In this document: positions 38,101-49,204 of the stretch, piece by piece | Layout of the letters: each line of letters opens with the position of its first letter | Numbering within the stretch: position 1 is the stretch's first letter | Assembly: GCA_963680875.1 (NCBI GenBank) | Contig: OY804577.1 | Span: forward strand, 108,511,906-108,575,905 | Direction: 5' to 3' | Source: Bathymodiolus brooksi | Taxonomy: Eukaryota > Mollusca > Bivalvia > Mytilida > Modiolidae | Length of the DNA stretch: 64,000 nucleotides | The notes under the pieces: generated by a model | Told to the model about the DNA's origin: nothing | The model's input: only the letters and a program-made list of their open reading frames with translations | The model's database searches: none | Made by a program: the position numbers and the translations under genes

Positions 38101-38506
38101 GCATCCTATGATTTATATATAGGTGGTTCACCTTAGAACGTGGTAATGTTTGTCTACAGTCCACACTCTCCGTTTTGTATCTTGGTTATCTGTTTTTTTA
38201 AGGATATCTTTGCATCCTATGATTTGTACCCATGTGGTTCACCTTAGAACGTGGTAATGTTTGTTTACAGTCCACACTCTCCGCCTTGGATCTTGGTTAT
38301 CTGTTTTTTTTTTCTCCATATTTTTTCATCCTATGATTTGTATCCAGGTGGCCCACCCTAGAACGTGGTAATGTTTGTCTACAGTCCACACTCTCCGTTT
38401 TGTATCTTGGTTATCTGTTTTTCCCCCATATTTTTGCATCCTATGATTTGTATCCAGGTGATCTACCTTAGAACGTGGTAATGTTTGCTTACAGTCCACA
38501 CTATGT
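35160..38506. repeat. Tandem array of ~110-bp units, left block
   Basis: Units of about 109-113 bp carry GAACGTGGTAATGTTTGTCT, ACAGTCCACACTCTCC, a TTGTATCTTGGTTATCTG box, a variable homopolymer, TTTTTGCATCCTATGATTTG and CCAGGTGGTCCACC. Two spacer types alternate: a C-run (CCCCCATA) and TTTTAAGAATAT. A third variant box reads CCGCCTTGGATCTT. Degenerate units extend left to about 34930. The minus-strand open frames of 66-68 codons inside it are repeat translations. Confidence 0.95.
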
Positions 38507-38878
38507 ATAAAGATAAAGAAATCCAAAATGTCAAGAATTTTTTTGTCAATGTGTGACGTAAAAATATTTTTGACATTTACGTCACCGAATATGGTACTGC
38601 TTTGACAACTATTTTACCTATTTTGTTCCTGTATTTAAATACTGTTACAGTGACAGCCGGAACCTTTGAACCGTAATGAGAGCGGGAGGTTTGGCGCCTT
38701 AAAATCTGATTCAACCCACCATTTCTTTAGAAATGCCTGTACCAAGTCAGGGTCATTACGGTTTTCACAGTTTTCCGGTTGTTGACTGATTTTGTCTGTT
38801 TATATAATTATGAGTTTTGACTTTCCCTTTATAAGATTGTTCGGAGTTCGGTAATTTTGTTATTACCTTTATTTTGTA
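38507..38878 (+). repeat. Interruption of the array, includes repeat A copy
   Basis: About 370 bp unlike the array. The first part contains inverted TGACGTAAA / TTTACGTCA around 38556-38586. From about 38690 it holds repeat A landmarks (GGGAGGTTTGG, GAAATGCCTGTACCAAGTCA) followed by TCCCTTTATAAGATTGTTCG and GGAGTTCGG. In this A copy the satellite-homologous unit is not repeated. The array resumes at TTTTGTATCTTGC. Confidence 0.75.
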
Positions 38879-40905
38879 TCTTGCTTATCTGTTTTTTTAA
38901 GAATATTTTTGCATCCTATGATTTGTACCCATGTGGTTCACCTTAGAACGTGGTAATGTTTGTTTACAGTCCACACTCTCCGCCTTGGATCTTGGTTATC
39001 TGTTTTTTTTCTCTCCATATTTTTGCATCCTATGATTTGTATCCAGGTGGCCCACCCTAGAACGTGGTAATGTTTGTCTACAGTCCACACTCTCCGTTTT
39101 GTATCTTGGTTATCTGTTTTTCCCCCATATTTTTGCATCCTATGATTTGTATCCAGGTGGTCCACCCTAGAACGTGGTAATGTTTGTCTACAGTCCACAT
39201 TCTCCGTTTTGTATCTTGCTTATGTTTTTTTAAGAATATTTTTGCATCCGATGATTTGTACCCAGGTGGTTCACCTTAGAACGTGGTAATGTTTGCTTAC
39301 AGTCCACACTCTCCGCCTTGGATCTTGGTTATCTGTTTTTTCTCTCCATATTTTTGCATTCTATGATTTGTATCCAGGTGGTCTACCTTAGAACGTGGTA
39401 ATGTTTGTCTACAGTCCACACTCTCCGTTTTGTATCTTGGTTATCTGTTTTTTTAAGAATATCTTTGCATCCTATGATTTGTACCCATGTGGTTCACCTT
39501 AGAACGTGGTAATGTTTGTCTACAGTCCACACTCTCCGTTTTGTATCTTGGTTATCTGTTTTTCCCCCATATTTTTGCATCCTATGATTTGTATACAGGT
39601 GGTCTACCTTAGAACGTGGTAATGTTTGTTTACAGTCCACACTCTCCGTTTTGTATCTTGGTTATCTGTTTTTCCCCCATATTTTTGCATCCTATGATTT
39701 GTATCCAGGTGGTCCACCCTAGAACGTGGTAATGTTTGTCTACAGTCCACACTCTCCGTTTTGTATCTTGGTTATCTGTTTTTCCCCCATATTTTTGCAT
39801 CCTATGATTTGTATCCAGGTGGTCCACCCTAGAACGTGGTAATGTTTGTCTACAGTCCACACTCTCCGTTTTATATCTTGGTTATCTGTTTCCCCCCATA
39901 TTTTTGCATTCTATGATTTGTATCCAGGTGGTCTACCTTAGAACGTGGTAATGTTTGTTTACAGTCCACATTCTCCGTTTTGTATCTTGGTTATCTGTTT
40001 TTTTAAGATTATTTTTGCATCCGATGATTTGTACCCAGGTGGTTCACCTTAGAACGTGGTAATGTTTGCTTACAGTCCACACTCTCCGCCTTGGATCTTG
40101 GTTATCTGTTTTTTTTCTCTCCATATTTTTGCATTCTATGATTTGTATCCAGGTGATCCACCCTAGAACGTGGTAATGTTTGCTTACAGTCCACACTCTC
40201 CGTTTTGTATCTTGGTTATCTGTTTTTCCCCATATTTTTGCATTTTATGATTTTGACCCATGTGGTTTACCCTAGAACGTGGTAATGTTTGTCTACAGTC
40301 CACACTCTCCGTTTTATATCTTGGTTATCTGTTTCCCCCCATAGTTTTGCATCCTATGATTTGTATACAGGTGGTCTACCTTAGAACGTGGTAATGTTTG
40401 TCTACAGTCCACACTCTCCGTTTTATATCTTGGTTATCTGTTTCCCCCCCCCCCCCCCCCCCCCATAGTTTTGCATCCTATGATTTGTATACAGGTGGTC
40501 CACCCTAGAACGTGGTAATGTTTGTTTACAGTCCACACTCTCCGTTTTGTTTGTTGGTTATCTGTTTTTTTTTAAGAATATTTTTGCATCCTATGATTTG
40601 TACCCAGGTGGTTCACCATAGAACGTGGTAATGTTTGTCCTACAGTCCACACTCTCCGCCTTGGATCTTAGTTATCTGGTTTATTTTTTTATTTTTGCAT
40701 CCTATGATTTGTATCCAAGTGGTCCACCCTAGAAAGTGGTAATGTTTGTCTACAGTCCACACTCTCCGTTTTGTATCTTGGTTATCTGTTTTCCCCCCAT
40801 ATTTTTGCATCCTATGATTTATATACAGGTGGTTCACCTTAGAACGTGGTAATGTTTGTCTACAGTCCACTCTCTCCGCTTTGTATCTTGGTTATCTGTT
40901 TGTTT
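38879..40905. repeat. Tandem array of ~110-bp units, right block
   Basis: Same units as at 35160-38506. It includes a 21-nt C run at 40444-40464 where other units have 5-8 C. The right end (CCACCATGATGACTTCCTTA at about 40921) echoes the left end (CATCATGATGTCTTCCTTA at about 35023), so the array expanded inside a segment whose two edges are related. Confidence 0.93.
40444..40464. repeat. Poly-C tract (21 C)
   Basis: An uninterrupted run of 21 C within one ~110-bp unit. It could be a true length variant or a consensus artefact. Confidence 0.9.
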
Positions 40906-40964
40906 CCATATTTTGGCGGTCCACCATGATGACTTCCTTAGACATCTGTTTGGTATCAAACGTA

Positions 40965-41600
40965 ATGATTCAGAATAATTACATCAAATGTTAAGTCACA
41001 GAAATATACAATATACGTACATTGTCGGGTTATTTATAAGTACTGAAAAAATGACATAATTGCAGGATAATGCCAACACAAAGACAAATGTTAAGGAAAT
41101 TTATTAACATGAAATGATAATTTCCAAGAAGTATATTTCACCAACAATTTGGTGATACATTACATGACCCCGAATCTCACTACCTTTCATGAGAATATTT
41201 AGTGTTATCCCGCAATTGTGCGATTTTGAGTACTAATAAAGGGGGTCAAATAAACTTCAGTCTTATCAAAGTCATTGACCTAATAAAGCATAAATTTTTG
41301 GTACCTGATTCATATAGAGCGACTGAAAGAAACGGTAGCAGTATAAGCGCTGACGTCACAGATGAGTCCAATGAAAACTATTAGAATGATGCTTGTTTCA
41401 ACTATTTTCAGGCGATTTGGCGGTTGATTTGGATTTTTTGATATATTGCAGGATAAACACAATATACGTACATTGTTAAATATATATTAATTTGCATTCG
41501 CTCTAAACAGGTTGGAGGAGCTCGCCAAAGGCTCACTTTTCTACCTGTTTCTAAAGCTGGTACAAATAAATTTGATATTTTCCGACAATTTACGTATATT
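40965..41600. repeat. Unnamed dispersed repeat, copy 2
   Basis: CAATATACGTACATTGT occurs at about 41008 and 41470, and TTGCAGGATAA at about 41059 and 41453. 41190-41265 is the inverted match of 33560-33617. The 60-codon frame at 41202 lies inside it and is not supported as a gene. Confidence 0.5.
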
Positions 41601-41734
41601 GTATATTGATATACATCAGTTAGTCATAACATAGTACTAATGAAAGGTTACAGAAATAATATTCCATTCACTATGAATGGTCGGGGGATTTCACTTGTGA
41701 GCCACTGATTCTTGGACTCTCCTAATGTCAATTA

Positions 41735-41945
41735 ATGACGTGGTCGTGATCGTATGGTAGTTGGATTTACAACTACCTATGCAATCGACATCACCACCGA
41801 TGTTGTGAGTTCGAATCGATGTAAAACATTATGTGATCAAGTTTGACAGTGACTTGCGGCATGTCGGTGGTTTTCTCCAGTTTCCTCCACCAATATAGCT
41901 GAAATATTGTTGAAATTGGCGTTAAACACCATAAAACTAAACCAA
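41735..41945 (+). mobile_element. tRNA-derived SINE copy with internal deletions (plus)
   Basis: Head GTGGTCGTGATCGTATGGTA, B box GTTCGAATC, core GGTGGTTTTCTCC with part of GGGTACTCCGG deleted, 3' end GGCGTTAAACACCATAAAAC. Confidence 0.9.
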
Positions 41946-41949
41946 ATCA

Positions 41950-43243
41950 ATTGATGGCATAGTTTCGGCACACTTTGAGATTACTTATCACCTATAAATT
42001 TTCTTAATAATTATTATCACCTTTTTCATGACTCTTGTTATTCAAATTAATTAGTTTCTACCCTACCGACATTACACTTCACTTTATGGTTAGAACGATA
42101 ATTCATCTACGTCAATTTTGATCTAAAAGAAGAATTTTTATGTATATATAAGTGGGACACATACTTGTAACCCCGTCTACTTATTAGCAGAAATTAATGA
42201 AACATATACATTCACACAAGAAGAAGAAGAAAATAAAAACGTGGCCTAATTTCATTATGACACCCACTGAATGAGAACTGGTTCGTACGGCACATGTCCC
42301 ACACAAATATTTACAATATGTCTATTATTCATTATTATGTAAGATAGTGGTTTCATTTGTACGTACATCACAAGAACGAAATCTCTTATATTATGTTAAT
42401 ATGATTATATAGACGTTCTATAATTCATTTTAGCTCCATTTGAGTTGATTATACAAAGGTAACATATTGATACAATTCTAAAATAAAATGTATACATTAC
42501 TTACTAATTTGATGACGTAGTACACCATTTCTTACATTAACATACAAAAAAAGATAGATCATTTGTTGTATATAAAAACTCAAAGGCACGACCTAACTTT
42601 CATACTGTCCCATTTACCATAACAGCGTCACATATAATTTAAAAATATTAGTTTTGCACCTAATGATAAGTTTAATGACCTAAAAGGCTATGTAAGCTGT
42701 TAACATTACTTCGTGTTTGCCGTTAATTGTAAACGTATCACATTTCATATTCCCCTCAGAAACATGTTAACCTGATAAACACGAAGTTTGCAGGAATTTT
42801 ACTTTGTATGTCTTTTCTTGAGTTGGTGTTCTTAGTAAGGATTAAATAGGATGTATATTCCTCCCTTCTTTTATTATAACATCACGTCTGAGGTAGCCAT
42901 CGCCCGACCATACGAGATGGTTAGTCACAGACATTTACCACTGGTCAGTTGTCTTAATCTGATATATCCACCAAGTTTGTGGCTTGGACTGACATCACCA
43001 TCTCCCAATTGCCCTTACTAACTGAGGTAAATGCTCATCTCAGTTCTCCTGTGTAGTCTTCAATACATCTCACGGGATCCACATGATTTGTCATTCCTCC
43101 TTACATTACAACTTGTTGATGGGTAATAAGGCGAAGTTCTAGACTGATGTGTTTGACTTCGTTTGGTGCAGCTTGTACAGTCTAAAATGGCATTGGAATA
43201 TATTCAGACCACTGCTCCACCATTATTGCAATATTACTGATGA
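41950..43243. other. AT-rich non-coding stretch
   Basis: About 1.3 kb with no recognised gene or repeat. An AAG/GAA run lies at 42220-42232. Confidence 0.5.
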
Positions 43244-43575
43244 TTTTTTTTTTTTTTTTTTTGATTTTTTTGTAAATTTTCATTTTTTTTTTACAGACAA
43301 CACATTCATCACATCACATGCACAGAACAAGACAAACATATTACAAGTGTAAATGACAGTTATTGCTATTTGTGTGCTCAGCCCATAACCACTTTTTTTC
43401 TGAAATCAATTGTAATTGTAATTACCACCCTATTCCCAATAAACCATTATTTATTTATAAATATATAAATTAATCTAAAAATTAAGTTTACAATGATCAG
43501 AATGATTAAACTGTTACAAATAGTTTATATAATTTGTTTCTGCTAAGAGTATAGAACAGAAATAACAATGCTAAA

Positions 43576-45459
43576 TTACAGTAATTTCAGCCACCTATCC
43601 TCATGGTCTTTCAACTTATCCTTAAAGATTGAATTTGATCTCTCCATTTTTCCCCTACTTTTTAATTTTGCTTTAAGTACTTCTATTGTTGGCAAATTAT
43701 TTGACCACTTACAGCAATGGATATAATATTTTGTGAATAGGATCACAAATTCGATGATCTCGAATGGACATTCATTGACATTTGTAATAAACACTATATT
43801 TGCCATATTTAACTCAATAGGAATATCAAAAATTTCTTCTAACCATGTTTTTACCCGATTCAAAAACAGTTTTACTACAGGGCAAAGCCAGATATAATGA
43901 AGAATTGAGTCCGTGTCATTTTTACAAAAGTTACAAAGGACCGAATTCTTTATCCCAATTTTAACCAAGAATGTGTTTGTCGGTAAAGTTCTATGAAGAA
44001 GTTTGTACTGGAAATTTTTTAGTTTCGAATCTTTTGTGACAAGATATAAATTACAGAAGACGTCACTGAAATTAATATATGTCTCCATATCTGATTTCCA
44101 CTTAGAAATGCCTTTTATTGAATCAACTTCTAAATTTTCCAGTGGGCTAAGTTTGTTATATATTTCCTTTGATAAGCTCTTGGAATTCAGAATTGTGTTA
44201 ATTAAATGGCTTCTATATTCTGCATTTGTTATGTTGGTTACATTCTTACTTTTAATCATGGATATTAGACTAAAGTACCTCAAAAAGTTAAGTTTGCAAT
44301 TAAGCTGATTTTTTAATTCATCATAAATTTTAAATTTATTTTCTTCATCTAAGATATCTTTGATAAATATGATATTATTATCAAACAATTCTTTGTAAAA
44401 AAGTGTTTTTCCTTCAATTTTTAGAGATGAGTTATACCAAATAATACTGTCTACATTAAGAGGTATCTTTTCTTTTGTTTTTAATTCAAAGAAAGATTTC
44501 AACAAATCTGTCCAAAATATATCTTTCATTGTTATGTTGTCAATATCAGAGGTATTTAGATCACAATTAAAAATAAAATTTTGATTAAATATGTGATATC
44601 GCAATTTTATAATATCCTTCCAAGAGCTTTCAAATGAACTATCCAACAGCTTTTTGACCCACTGAAATTTTACAGATTTGCTGTAAGTATATATATCGGT
44701 GATGTTTAAACCTCCTTGATTTGCCTTTTGCAGAATTACTTCCCTCTTTATTTTTGGTGGTTTATTATCCCACAGAAAATTGAAAATTAAGCTGTCAATA
44801 TCTTTAAGGTAGTTTTGTCCTGGATTTGGTAATGCAGATAAGAGATATGTTAGCTGTGGCACAATTAAACTTTTTATAATTGTTACCTTTCCAAATAAAG
44901 TCAAGCTTCTTTTACTCCACGACTGAATGATATTTTTTATTTTTACCTTTTTCTCATCATAATTTAACTTTATCAAGTCTTCATATTTCCCATTCGTTGG
45001 TATAGTGATTCCCAATATTTTCATTTTATCAACTGTAATTTTCATACCTGGTGAGAAATTATGTGTGTAAATTTCCATTCGAGATCGACCTAGTGGTGCT
45101 AATTCTGATTTATTATAATTAACTTTCAACCCACTAATTTTTGTAAAGTTATTTAATAAATTTACTGTATTGCGGACCGATTTTTCACTACCGTCTAATA
45201 AAATTTGTGTATCGTCTGCATATTGAGACAGTTTTATCTCTTTTCTTTTATAACAAAACCCTTTTATATCTTTTGATTGTCTTATGGCTATTCCTAGAAT
45301 TTCTGCACATAAAAGAAATAAATAAGGAGAAATCGGACATCCTTGACGAACACCACGAGATACAGAAAAAAATTGTGTAGTCCATCCAGTATTTAATACA
45401 CAGCTAGTTATATCAGTGAAAAATACTTTTATCCATTGCTGAAATGATTCACCAAAAAA
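43576..45459 (-). pseudogene. LINE reverse transcriptase C-terminal half and tail
   Basis: Open from just after the TAA to the stop at 43576 (about 627 codons). It holds RT motif B (RGVRQGCPISPY, about 45320-45355) and the catalytic YADD box at 45222-45211. The thumb/connector follows with LFGKVTIIKSLIVPQLTYLL and FLWDNKPPKIKR. A terminal Cys-His segment (LCNFCK..HYIWLC) matches the zinc-finger region seen after RT in many LINEs. The ATG at 45129 is internal and not a real start. The catalytic residues are intact even though the frame is broken upstream. Confidence 0.88.
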
Positions 45460-46116
45460 TTAAAAAAGGAAAGACATTTTTTTTTTAAATTTCCAACTGA
45501 TTGTATCAAATGCTTTCTCAAAGTCTATTGACAAAACAATACATGAAAGGTTCTCTTCCTCTGCAAAATCTATAACCTCTAGAAGACTTCTAATATTATC
45601 ACCTATATATCGACCCTTTATAAAACCTGACTGACTTTTGTTTATAATTTGAATAAGATTATTTTTTAATCGTGTCGCAATACCTTTTGTCATTATCCTG
45701 TAGTCTGTATTTAGTAAAGATATAGGTCTCCAGTTTTTTAGAAATCTTACATCATTATTTTTTTTGGGTAATAATGTAATAATGCTTTGTTTTTGTGAAA
45801 TTGACATGTTTTCATTTTCATAACTATATGAAAACGAATTCATTACCAATTTTTTAATGTTTTTCCAAAATATTTTGTAAAATTCGACTGGAAGACCATC
45901 AGTTCCTGGTGATTTTCCATTCTGCATTGATTTGATAGCTTTAACACATTCTTCCTCTGATATCATACCTTCACAAGATTCTTTTTCATTTTCATTTAAT
46001 TTTGGAATTTCGGCATCGTCTGGAAAAAATTTGTCAACTAAATGAACATTTAAATTATCTTCTGTTTCTTTATTTGAATAAAGTGAGCTGTAAAATTTGT
46101 TTTGCTCATTTAACAC
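45460..46116 (-). pseudogene. LINE reverse transcriptase, N-terminal half
   Basis: A 218-codon frame with RT motifs in order: SPGTDG (69-74), RPISLL (130-135), SGFIKGR (163-169) and motif A SIDFEKAFD with its catalytic Asp (196-204). It ends at a TAA at 45462-45460, after a K-rich stretch encoded by an A run. The rest of the RT continues in the same frame directly downstream, so a single stop (or paired small indels in the A and T runs) breaks it. The apparent start is only the first Met after a frameshift near 46230. Confidence 0.87.
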
Positions 46117-46216
46117 ATCTGTAAACTTAGAGACTGTGTGCCCACTATCTGTGACTAGGGTTTGTATTGATTTATTAATATAGTTTCTTCTTTCTAAATT
46201 AAAGAAAAATTTTGAG

Positions 46217-47319
46217 TTATGTTCCCCTTCCCTCAGCTTTTGATCTTATTATAGCCCCCTCTGTTTTCTTTTCGAAGTATGTTTTCAGATCATTTTTAAT
46301 AGTCAATATGTTATTCTCAATGTTTTGATCTGTATAATTTAGTGATTCTTGTAAAGCTTCTAGAGTGTTAAGTTCCCTTTCTTTATCTTTAATAACCTCT
46401 GTTTCTTGTTTTTTAACTTCCGATGAATATTTGATAGCATAACCTCTGATATCGCTTTTGATTAGCTCCCAAATTAAAGTTGGATTTATATTTTCATTAT
46501 TGTACAAAGTTTCTTTTTCTTGTATTAACTTTTGTAGATTCTCAATGAACTTGTCATCAAGAAGAAGAGATGTGTTAAATTTATAAAATCCTTTCCCTCT
46601 TTTCAGATTTTGTTTATCAATTTCAAGTAGAATAAAAGAATGATCACTTTTGAGACCATAGCTTATGTCTGTTTTTCTTGTGATGTTACCAAGTCCAACA
46701 GAAATCAGAAAGGAATCAAGTCTACATTGTATATTGGGGTATTTTTGTCTCCATGAATATCTTTTTTCCATAGGATTACGAATTCTCCAAATGTCAATCA
46801 AGTCATTTCTGTCCATGAATTGACGTAGATGTTCCCTATTTTTTTTATGTGTTAATACTGAGGACCCCCCTTTTTTATCTATATTTTCCATAATTAGATT
46901 CCAATCCCCTCCACAAACAATAGGCATATCATTAAACTGTTCTATTCTGTTACAGAAGTCTTCTAGAAGGTAAATTTCATCAGAGTTCAAACCATAATAG
47001 TTTGCTAACAATATCTTTTCATTATTGACTTTTAATATACAGATCAAAAATCGTTATCTTTTATATAGTCTTCTATTTCATAATCAAAGTTTGAATTAAA
47101 TAAAATCATTACACCTGCACTCTTGAGAGTTTTTATTTGAAAATATACATTTATCTCCCCAATCTGACTGAAATTTTGATTCTGTTTCATTATTGCAGTG
47201 TGTTTCCTGCAGAAAATAAATATTCATTTTTTTTCCTTTAACCAGTAAAATATTTCCTTCCTCTTTTTATCATTTGCCAGCCCCTTCACATTAAAAGTTC
47301 CAATATTTAAATTAACCAT
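46217..47319 (-). pseudogene. LINE endonuclease domain (broken frame)
   Basis: The longest intact part is 46217-47047 (276 codons). It shows the later endonuclease motifs: GGDWN about residues 46-50, YSWRQ about 97-101, RLDSFLIS about 108-115 and SDHSFILLEI about 134-143. The N-terminal part with the LQETH motif lies upstream to the ATG at 47319 but in other frames, with shifts near 47230 (an A run) and between 47130 and 47048. A further shift near 46230 separates it from the reverse transcriptase. In related LINEs this domain nicks target DNA to prime reverse transcription. It is inactive here unless the frameshifts are sequencing errors. Confidence 0.85.
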
Positions 47320-47639
47320 AATCTGATAAAACCTTTAACTGTACCATGAGGATAGATGGGTAGAACAACAATATACAATATATCACATGCCAATACACTT
47401 CAACACATAACATATAAAAATATATATACAAAAACATTTCAAGGTCAAATTTGAAAATATTTATGGATTGACCAGACACACTATGTACATATCCACATAC
47501 TACTTCTTGCACCCTTGCTAATCATCATTCACATGTACATCTAAATATTAAATTGAATTTGTTATACCAGGTATGTCCCACCTATATTGCAGCCAAAAAA
47601 TAAAATGATTTAAAACATATATACTTAAATATAGTATAA

Positions 47640-48500
47640 AGATCAAGACCATCTAAGACCATCTTATGTGTGCCAGATTGTCCAAGATGGCTACATGGAC
47701 CAGGTCTTCCATGATGTGGGATAACATGCCAGGTTAATATGAATCCATTAGAAAGAATCAATGCTTGGACAGAGTATAGTTGTTAATCTGAACTTAATCA
47801 ATTATTATTATAGAATCTGAAAATGAGGTCAGGGTCAAGCTGACAAGTGTATGCTGATGTGTACTACCAGTGATAAATACATGGACCAAACAAACATGGC
47901 TTAGTTGACCTGTAAACTTAATACACATTTTAACAGAGTCAGTAGACTGTGAAAATTAGGTCATGGCAATATTATTATATCGTGCTGACATGTACCGTGT
48001 ATATTACATTATTGAACCAAAAATAGTCGATCCATAATATGAAAAAAAAATGTGGTTCTTGAGAAACTGACCTATATACATGTATAGAATTTTGATGCCC
48101 TCCTTATGTGTATTTAACAAGACAGTAGAATATGGAGATAAGGTCAAGGTCAAGATGACATGGGACAGACTGACATGTACAGTATATTCTGGAGTGGGAA
48201 ATGGATCAACACATTTGGTCCATAATGGGGGATATAATATTGAGTGCCTGACAGTCTTGTTTTCTCAACACAAAATAAATAAATAACTGACCCAGACACA
48301 AAGACCTGATGCCTAAATCATAGTAAATGCATTTAACATAATCAGTAGACTGTGAAACTGACATCACAATGACCTGTCTCAGATTAACATGCACATTCCA
48401 GAGTGAATGTATGGACCAAATACTGTTTAACCATAATGTCCTAAATAAATGTGTAGTTTAATAAGAAACTAACCTAATCATGACCCACCTGCAGATAAAT
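47640..48500. repeat. Degenerate tandem repeat, units ~130-220 bp
   Basis: Phrases recur in the same order with drift: CAGTAGACTGTGAAA (47941, 48346; variants near 47812 and 48123), AGGTCAAGGTCAAG or AGGTCAGGGTCAAG, CTGACATGTAC, ATGGACCAAA and CCATAATG. About four old copies are visible, and unit length is irregular. The 62-68 codon frames here are not supported as genes. Confidence 0.65.
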
Positions 48501-48504
48501 GAAC

Positions 48505-48925
48505 TTTTATATTAAGCTAGGGTGATACGTCATTACATGTACAAGAGTATCGGTCTACCTGATATCTACCCCGTATGATTATGTTCACTCACTCTATGTT
48601 ATAGTTTACTCGTGTGTGATAACTGGGTAGTGGCCTTTTCTCAAACAGTAAATAGCTACAGTTTATCATGATGACTATGCTCAATGATATATAGACCCAA
48701 TGGCAAATCATAGTAGCTTAAGGTAAAGTAATTGGATCATAGGGTGTGGTGAAGACAAGTTGTCGATGTACTACATATATATAATACTGGTACAATGTAC
48801 ATGTTTGCATAGTAAATGTGTAAACAAATATGGTTTATCGTGATGTGTGTAAGTTACTGAGAAAAGGAGCTTCCTGCGCTGCCACTGCCGGCACTGGACT
48901 ATATCATTATCAATGCATAAACATT
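48505..48925. other. Non-coding stretch
   Basis: About 420 bp between the degenerate tandem repeat and the hairpin. No gene was recognised. Confidence 0.45.
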
Positions 48926-48929
48926 ATAT

Positions 48930-49066
48930 GTTATTCAGCTATCAGACAGGGTATATAATGTGACATTCCCGGCTTAGGATCTATATTCCCTGAGGCGCAG
49001 CCGAAGGGAATATACATCGTAAGCCGGGAATGTCACATTATATACCCTGTCTGATAGCTGAATAAC
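48930..49066. mobile_element. Long hairpin / foldback element
   Basis: The 47 bp at 48930-48976 are the exact reverse complement of 49020-49066. The next 15 bp inward (48977-48991 against 49005-49019) pair with two mismatches, leaving a 13-nt loop, GAGGCGCAGCCGA. Arms of about 62 bp with this identity suggest a foldback MITE or a transcribed hairpin. There is no coding capacity. Confidence 0.93.
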
Positions 49067-49176
49067 AGATATATTACGGATTTAACCTTTTTTTTAAATA
49101 CAACATCCAACTGTATTAAATAAATTTGCCTCTTTTATTTTCATTTTTCGTATCTCTAGATGTCCGTTTCCGTACC

Positions 49177-49204
49177 TTTGACGTCATTCTTCAATGACGT
49201 CAAA
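49177..49204. promoter_or_regulatory. Palindrome with two CRE octamers
   Basis: TTTGACGTCATT at 49177-49188 and its exact inverse at 49193-49204 are separated by CTTC. Each arm contains TGACGTCA, the consensus site for CREB/ATF bZIP factors. Another ATGACGTC lies at about 49415. No adjacent gene start is identified, so a regulatory role is only possible. Confidence 0.4.

Larger units (their letters stand above)
43244..47330 (-). mobile_element. LINE retrotransposon, L1/Tx1-like, decayed
   Basis: A non-LTR retrotransposon on the minus strand. From 5' to 3' it has an apurinic-type endonuclease, a reverse transcriptase and a C-terminal CCHC-like segment. The plus-strand T runs at 43244-43262 and about 43282-43292 are the poly(A) tail of the minus strand. 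Coding begins with an ATG at 47319-47317. No ORF1 is found upstream, so the copy is 5'-truncated or its ORF1 has decayed. Several frameshifts at homopolymers and one in-frame stop split the polyprotein. I assign it to L1/Tx1 from the RT wording (SPGTDG, RPISLL, GFIKGR), the C-terminal layout and the single polyprotein. The clade is an inference. Confidence 0.9.

Noticed and set aside
36966..40870. Minus-strand frames of 66-86 codons repeating CRQTLPRS and NHRMQKYGGKTDNQ
   Set aside because: These are translations of the ~110-bp tandem unit and break wherever the C-run length changes.
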